From positions 17,117,022 through 17,181,021 of the forward strand of contig NC_046627.1 in assembly GCF_900324465.2 (NCBI RefSeq): a DNA stretch of 64,000 nt. The letters are read 5' to 3'. The notes beneath the pieces were generated by a model. That model was not told the DNA's origin. It saw only the letters and a program-made list of their open reading frames with translations, and ran no database searches. This document shows, one piece after another, positions 51,909 to 64,000 of this stretch. Made by a program: the position numbers and the translations under genes. The DNA comes from Anabas testudineus (lineage: Eukaryota; Chordata; Actinopteri; Anabantiformes; Anabantidae). Every line of letters begins with the position of its first letter. Position 1 is the first letter of the stretch.

Positions 51909-51996
51909 CGACTCCGGTGGGACTCGAACCCACAACCTTTGAATTACTACAGATCTGCCTAGAAGTCCAATGCGCTATCCATTGCGCCACGGAGCC
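51909..51996 (-). tRNA. tRNA-Arg (anticodon TCT) with an intron
   Basis: The minus strand begins ggctccgtggcgcaatgg (acceptor stem and A box). The anticodon arm is ttgga-cttcta with anticodon TCT, then an intron of about 15 bases after position 37, then attcaa. The T arm with B box ggttcgagtcc follows, and the closing stem is cggagtc with discriminator g. A run of five T directly downstream (51905-51901 on +, as aaaaa) is a Pol III terminator. Vertebrate tRNA-Arg-TCT genes commonly carry such an intron. Confidence 0.95.
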
Positions 51997-53229
51997 ACCT
52001 GTTGCACGTGGTCCACGGCAACTAATTTATTTATTATAACAGTAGATGATAACAGTGTGGGTATTTTTTGATATATTATACATATATCATATATACGTGC
52101 GCATATGTGTGTTGTATATCTCTGCTTAAACTCTTCGGGATTCAGCTCAACCGAGAGTGATCCTACATATTAAACACCTGGTGGCGCCGAAGGGCCGAAA
52201 TGCGTTCAACATATTCAACAGTGCAAAGTATAAACCCATAATTAACATTAGCTACATTAAAAATATACAATGAACACTACTTATTAAGCTTTTGAGTTCT
52301 GTTGTATCAGGTGAAATATGAATAAATGGATGATTAATTAAAAACTAAGCACAAAAAGTATATATTTTACCTTAATTCGTGCATTAAATCAACTTAAGTC
52401 ATGCATGTCTTATTAGTATTACCAGATTTCTTTTTTAAATAATATATAATATAAATAAATTGCAAACCAATGAGGCTGAGAGGCTTACAGTCCCTTTTCA
52501 GCACTGGAATGCAGGGGAAGTTTTATTCAGATATGTTTTTCTGGTTCAAATGTGCTGTGGTTGAGGAAGTATTAAGATCTATAATAACACACTGTAAATT
52601 CAACAGTTCCCAGTTTTATTATAAAATAAAAGCCTTGTATTGAAAACATTAACTATAATTAGACAAATGCACATAATTGCAACAGCTACTCAATGCAGAA
52701 GCAGAGTATCAGCCTATATATTACAACAATATTACTACTAATGTATTAATGTAAGGGTTGAATGTGACGCATATATTTTACTGTTTTACCTGCTACCTTA
52801 CCTAAACATCATTACAAGTGAGAGTCAAATATTATACTTTTTACCCCACTACATTTAACTTAGAGATTTACCTCACAGTGTTTGCATATACAGTCACTCG
52901 TGAATTAAACTATACAACAGTAAAATCAAATGGAGCATAAATGATTTTATTGGCAGGAATAGCAATTTTTACTTTATCACTGGAGGTGAATACTTATTGT
53001 TGTTAATGCAAAAGAAAAAAATTACTGCCTCAGCTCTATTTTGTATATATTATGATAACACATTAAGGTAACACTAACATTATTTATATATATAACAAAT
53101 TAAACACCACTGCTGTAAAAGTTTATCAAAAACTAACAAACATATTTCTAGCAAACATGCGGCTGTGCTCCACGCATGCGCAGTGCGCTGAGCGTTACTG
53201 TAGTACATTACATTGTGAATTAAAAAGCT

Positions 53230-58592
<5,363 letters not shown>

Positions 58593-59975
58593 GGAAGCAG
58601 GAGATTTACTACATTTGGAGGGCATTCTTACTAATTTGATAGACCATAGCCTTACTAGAATCAACAGTACCTTAAGTTGTGTGAGAGGGAGAATGTAGTG
58701 TAGGGTAGCCACTAACTGTGAGTCCCAGTGACTTACAGCCAGGTCAAGTATCGCGATGAAAACAAGACCACAATTTGTTTCTGCGATTGTTTTCCAGGTT
58801 GTGGTTGCGAACAGTGCGTCATCTGCATAGAGTCGCATTTAACAGTGAGATAATGTTCTTTTTTAAAATTCAAATGAGTAATGCAGCAGCTATTTGGTGG
58901 TAAATATAATGCAGCTTTGAGCTTCCACAATCCAGGCTTAGAAGGACTTTTGGACGAGATACAGTGGCATCATTGCCTCACACTAATGCGCAAAGTAGGA
59001 ACCATTAGCATTATATTAAAGCTAATGAAGGTTGACATGCTATAGCAAAGCAATTAAGTACCTCCAATATAATTTTCTTTTCTTCTAATCACTCACAAAT
59101 GTAACCATTAGGGCTATTTTAATCAGGTAGTTAAAGCTGCTAGACTGTGATGTCCTATCAGACCCCCAGTTGTTAACTAATTGTGTGTGTGGCTCGTACT
59201 TCGTTTTACTGCTTCATTAGAGAAAAGACTAACAGAAGGAAAATCTCCTGGTACACAAATCAAGACATTGACAGTATAAATTGTGTGAATGATAACTGAT
59301 CATTGTAGCTAAATATTTCTGTGTATTGTAATCACGTGAAGTCATTGCAGTCAATGAAAAGGTTGCACTTGCGTTTTTTACCCTCATGTTGTCCGGACGA
59401 TGGCTTTGTAAAGTTTTCTGTGGCATCCTAAGGCAACATATTTGTCCACATTATCATTAAGCTGTAAACAGGTCAAAATACTTTTGCAGCAAAGGCTGCA
59501 GTACAGTCCCCTAAAGAACTAAGATTTTATCTTAATCGCCAGTTCCTAGGAAGTGATGATTAAGATGAGAGTTGTGCTAAATACAGCCCATACAAATGTC
59601 CAAACACTAGCTCCAGTGAAGTCACACTAAAAACATACTAAAGTTATATTTAAATAATGATTTCAGCAAGGTATATGCAGCCACAAATAAGAGAAAGTTA
59701 CAGTGAAATGTGTCTACAATGTCTGCAGTTTGCAATTGTATGTATAGGTGTTAAAAGATGGCTCTTAAAGGTGTTTTTTATTTCATTTAGAGGCACTTAC
59801 AAGTTACATGTCCATCTGTGAACGATAGTGTAACAATGGTACATTCCACATCATGCATATCCCTTTATTACTTTATATTTCTTTATGCACTGACCTCTTA
59901 ACACTAATTGTAAAATCAGTAGCTGTTCAACTGAGACTACACTGCAAAAATTCAATAAACATTAATTTGTCCTTT
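58593..59975 (+). other. 3' UTR of coro1b
   Basis: Non-coding, with AATAAA at 59954-59959 as the likely polyadenylation signal, giving a 3' UTR near 1.4 kb. No other gene is seen. Confidence 0.5.
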
Positions 59976-62700
59976 GTATTACTGGAGACGCTTTCTGTTT
60001 ACACTAAGAAAAGATCTGCCTGTGAGTATGTATTTGTTGTAACTTCTGGGTAGACAGTCATGCTCAGCATCATTTAAGTATATTGATCATCTGTGAAGCA
60101 GCTGCTGTCAGCTTCAGTTAAATATGCACTCACACACAACACTTGTAAAGTGTGACCACCCTCACGCGTTCTCACATTTTATGTCAGCTTTCATGGAACT
60201 CCCTGTATGATTGGTCTCACTTTAGAAATACTCTCTCACACACACACACAGTAAGTTAATTGGGTTTTACAAGTGGCTTTCGACTGGGAAAAGTGAGAAA
60301 TAGCCAGATTTGTCAAAAACTGCAATTAAGTGGAGTTGTCTATACATACAGAGAGAATAGAGTGTGTTAGAAGTTTTAGTCAGATGTGAGCAATCACCCA
60401 AGAATTACTAAAGAAGCCTGTTTTATGACAAAGCTTAATTGCTGCATTCCAGTGTTTCACATTCAGATCGGACATGCACAGGTGACTTGCAGCAGGGGAA
60501 CAACTAGGGATTAGAAATGACATATTACAGCCACGGTTAGCTCATTAAAAGTCTAAAAACAAACTAACAGTGTGGCAATCTGGTCTCATTGAGCAAAAAG
60601 CTGTGCAAATTATTCGAAGCACCTCATCTAGGCACATGCACCACTATCGTGCATGTCATGGCAGATGTACCCTGAATGGTTTAGGTTGTTTAGGTTTCCT
60701 TTTTTTCTAGTTGTGAAGACAGGAGTATGTTACGTTTAGTGTCATTCTTATAGTAAGTAGCAAGGACCATGACACTGTGTGCTGAAAATAGCTGGGGCAG
60801 CTGCTGTTCATCCAAGTGTATCTACCTACAGATAATTTCCATTTCAGACAGGTATTGGGGTAGTTTGTGCTCACTTAATTGTATAAACCTGAGTTGTGAA
60901 CCTATAAATGAATTAGATTTACCAAATTAATTCATCCAACACCTCAACTGCTTGTCATCTTAAGGGTCACAAGAGTGCTGGAGCTTATCCCAGCTGTCGT
61001 TGGGCGACGGGGGGAACGTACACCTTGGAAATTAACCCTAACATGCATTTCAGACAGTGGGAGGAAGCTGGACTACCTGGAGAAAACCCACACAGACATA
61101 ATAAGAACACACAAACTCCACACAGAAAAAGTATAAGGTTAAAATTCTGAGATTACATTTTTTAATAAACACAAACAAAAAAAAACGGAACAGGATTAAA
61201 AGAGCATGAAATAAGAAATCCATCAAGATGGCTTCTAGCATTTTAACTGGGCTTAAAATAGTTTGATATTCAAATTGCAGTTATTCTCAAAGCGTAAATT
61301 TAAATGTTCCATCACTGCTCACTAACTGGTCGTGTTTACAGTATGTCCCTCACTTCAATTGACTAGTCACTGTACAGATTGCTGTGTTTGCTGGGTGTAG
61401 GGGCTGTGGCGGCCTGGCCACTGAAGCGAAAACAGGATGTGGTGAACGTGTTTTACATTCAGAAACTGTGTGCAGCTTTTGAACCTTTTACTTCTACTTA
61501 TGAGCCTTCTACTTTTTCCTTTCTTTTTTAAGGTTCAAATCTTAATCGTGACATAAAACTTTAATTGGTAACATTTTTCAAACTGCGCCATCAGCAGTAT
61601 TATCTCATTGCCCTCTGTGCAATGTTTCCTGTGCCACAAGAAAAAAAATGCGGTGTCATGTAGGTTTCCACTACGTTCATGCTTGTCATTAAAAAGTCTT
61701 CAAATATGCTTCAGTGAATTGCATTAGTTAACCTGCACCTGTTCTACATATTCTACATCTAAGTGTAGATATCTTCTAACCAGTCTACTGATTTCCCCTG
61801 TGTATGATATGCTGAGCTCCACCAGTGGCAAACTGTGTAATTTAAAATACATTTGGGGTGAGACAGGGTTGGTTTCTTCCTCTTTCCATAAATAATTGCA
61901 TTGCATTACCTTAGCTGTGCTTTCTACCATAACCTGCTTGATTTTGTCTGTAATCTTTGCTCTCAGTCCCCTGTTCAGCCTCCACCTACCTCAAAGCGCT
62001 TCAACTTCTTCACCACATTTCATGCACCATCCCCTCTCTCGTTTTCATTCTCAGCCTCTTGCAAGCCGTGCTCTAAATGTCACAAGTCTCTTTCCAGTCA
62101 TTCTGTGCTTGTACTGTCTGGCTCCACAAACTTTATCTCCTACTCACAATTTCGGTAAGTTCTACACGGTTGAAATTTTTCATTTTAATTTGTTGCTTAA
62201 ATTTCTTTTTCTGCACGCATTGCTTTTCTCGTGTGAACATGCATGTATTTCAGTTGCTTACATATGAAAGGGGTTTGACAGTATACAGTGATTAATTCAC
62301 TATTTAAGTCAGTTACCTAATTATTCAACTTGCAGTGCACTTAATTCATTTCTTATTGGTATCTTTAAACTCAGTGTTGCATTACTGTCTGTCCGATCTT
62401 AGTATAATCAACTATGTTTTAAAAAGGTTTCCTCCCACAACAGTGATACTATTCAATTATCATTTCGACAGGAAACCAGCAACACTGCATGCTGTCTGCT
62501 AGCTTCCTGTGTTTCCAGCCAAGGCAGATACAGTTTTCAAGTCAAACAACTCAAAGGCAGACCAAACTTCCTGATCCATTTTCTTTATACGTATGTATAT
62601 TACAGTTTTGTCCAGATGATAGTGTAGACTTTATTATTCTATAACACAATGGTAATTCAGTGTCTTTCATTTCTTTGACTAATTGACCTTTTATTTCTAG
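59976..62700. other. Spacer between coro1b and the ptprcap-like gene
   Basis: Apart from the interspersed repeat at 60930-61130 I see no gene. ORFs at 61724-62295 lack domain features. Confidence 0.5.
60930..61130 (+). repeat. Degraded fish interspersed repeat
   Basis: The words gtgctggagcttatcccagc, ttaaccctaacatgcat, gtgggaggaagctgg and gagaaaacccacacagacat are parts of a repeat widely scattered in teleost genomes. It is diverged and shortened here, and I do not assign a family. Confidence 0.6.
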
Positions 62701-63603
62701 GTTCTGGGTAAATTTACCAATGGACTGATAAAAACTCCACCAGTGCTTTGAATGTACCTGGAGTTTGACTGCTGAACTCTGCCTGTCACCATCACACCAA
62801 AGCCGGCGGGATTTTAACATTCAGTGAGGACATTTCTAAAGAGGTACGGCACATTTCTCATCGTTATCTGTCCCCGTTTGTGTAAGTTTTACCTCTTGAC
62901 AGCACTTTGAGTATTTCTGGTGAAGTTTGTAATAAGGCCTGGTTCATAGGACATCATCTGTGGTTATAAACCTATAGTAGGGATACTAGTACATTGTTCT
63001 GCAGTGCTATATACTACAGGCCACACCCATGTAGGTGGGTGAATAAAATCATTAAACACCATTTCAAAATCAAACCTTTTGCTCTATTAAAGTAGTTTTT
63101 AGCATTCTATGGAACATTTGTATTTGCTTTCTTGCTGATACGTAGACGAGGCGTTAGTATGATAAATAAGTACTGTACTTATGTACAGTAAATAAGTTGC
63201 TAGAGCGGGCGGGCAGCCAGTTAGCTTAGCTTAGCAGAAATGCTAAAAGTTACCCCGGCAGACCTAGCTGCAGCCCTGAAGAGGACTTATTAACATGTTA
63301 GGTTTAATTGAAACTAAAAACTAAACTGTAATTGTGAAAATGAAAATGTTGTTTCAGTATTTTTTATGTGCAGTCTGTTTTGCTCTTTCCAATAGTTTAC
63401 ATATCATTAAGCTGATCCCAGCTATGTATTGACCATAAAAATGTTAAAATGTAAAGATTTTCTCATCTATCGTTTAGAAAGAAAGTGAACTGTCATATTT
63501 CTGAGAATGTGCAATAATCTATGTAACACACCCCCACTAAAAATAAACACACTGTGTGAAACATGCTAAGTCAAGGAACCTTCTCTCTGTCTTCATTTCA
63601 GGC

Positions 63604-64000
63604 ATGGGTGAAGATAGTAACGCCACTAAAACTGTGCTGATCCTTTGCTTCTCCCTACTTGGCCTGGTTGTGCTGCTGATCATCTTTTACAAGAAGTTGA
63701 ACAAAGAGGCTGATGGAAAATATACCGTCCGGAACATCGTGTACAGGAAAGGAGGGATCAGGGACCGGGTGAGAGGTGCAGCATTAGCTGTGGGAACATG
63801 TCTCGGGGTCCGGCTCTGGCCTAGCAGTGAAACAGAGGAGGATGGAGAGGAAATGCAGGAGATCCAAGATGAGGAAGGACAGGTGGAGGAGGGTGATGAG
63901 CAGGGGAGTGACAGCGAGGGGGATGACGAGGAAGAGCAGAGTGGTGAGAGAAAGGGAAAAGAAGGAGACTCATCGGATGATGACTCGAGTTCTCAGGGTT
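63604..64000 (+). CDS. ptprcap: PTPRCAP-like protein (CD45-associated), 3' partial
   Basis: A small single-pass membrane protein. In mammals PTPRCAP binds the phosphatase CD45 in lymphocytes. The acceptor catttcag at 63601 is followed by the first ATG at 63604, so an upstream non-coding exon is likely (a donor candidate, aaagag|gtacgg, is near 62843). The 132 codons visible give a short N-terminus (MGEDSNATK), a TM helix (about residues 10-29, TVLILCFSLLGLVVLLIIFY), a basic juxtamembrane part, and then a long acidic tail (EEDGEEMQEIQDEEG...). It runs off the window without a stop. The layout and the position beside coro1b, as in human, support the name; sequence identity alone is weak. Confidence 0.7.
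   Translation, partial: MGEDSNATKTVLILCFSLLGLVVLLIIFYKKLNKEADGKYTVRNIVYRKGGIRDRVRGAALAVGTCLGVRLWPSSETEEDGEEMQEIQDEEGQVEEGDEQGSDSEGDDEEEQSGERKGKEGDSSDDDSSSQG

Noticed and set aside
61724-62295. Short ORFs on both strands before the ptprcap-like gene
   Set aside because: No recognisable features; different frames overlap.

Overview
This window is genomic DNA from a vertebrate, almost certainly a teleost fish. It has spliced genes with GT-AG introns, vertebrate gene families (cldnd1, acy3, osbp, coro1b and a ptprcap-like gene), an intron-containing tRNA-Arg, and fish-typical transposons: an RTE-type LINE and a TA-flanked Tc1/mariner-type non-autonomous element. I cannot name the species.

The left half (1 to about 28,250) is a tandem cluster of three mucin genes on the + strand. 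The first is partial at the window edge. Each protein has giant Thr/Ser/Pro-rich tandem-repeat exons and two SEA domains. Two copies end in a short hydrophobic tail that reads as a GPI-anchor signal. Copies 2 and 3 also show a signal-peptide exon. Copy 1 (1,171-8,201) has long TTTTEAA-type and SETSTITTEL-type repeats. Copies 2 (13,668-20,451) and 3 (22,872-28,062) have phase-locked 30-bp units (TSTTSTTDAP and variants). The spacers between genes are themselves duplicated. A full-length LINE (9,228-12,357) sits in one spacer and a roughly 705-bp MITE (13,786-14,489) in an intron of copy 2. Five of the six SEA domains carry a GSI motif at the position of the known SEA self-cleavage site. Copy 3 has an in-frame stop just before its GPI tail. 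The first ~1.2 kb of the window is the same repeat in inverted orientation, with frame breaks; it may be a real inversion or an assembly artefact.

The right half (28,250-64,000) holds ordinary housekeeping-type genes: cldnd1 (+, four-TM claudin-like), acy3 (-, zinc aminoacylase, tail-to-tail with cldnd1), osbp (-, PH/FFAT/ORD sterol and PI4P exchanger), a tRNA-Arg(TCT) (-), coro1b (+, WD40 and coiled-coil actin regulator) and the start of a ptprcap-like gene (+, runs off the right edge). CORO1B and PTPRCAP are also neighbours in human 11q13, with ACY3 in the same band, so this part looks like conserved synteny. I rebuilt exon structures by splice-site reading and protein recall; the coding lengths of cldnd1, acy3, osbp and coro1b each close in frame (252, 344, 761 and 507 residues).

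The most unusual material is the mucin cluster: exon-confined divergence between copies, apparent gene conversion, higher-order repeat structure, and loss of the membrane tail in one copy.
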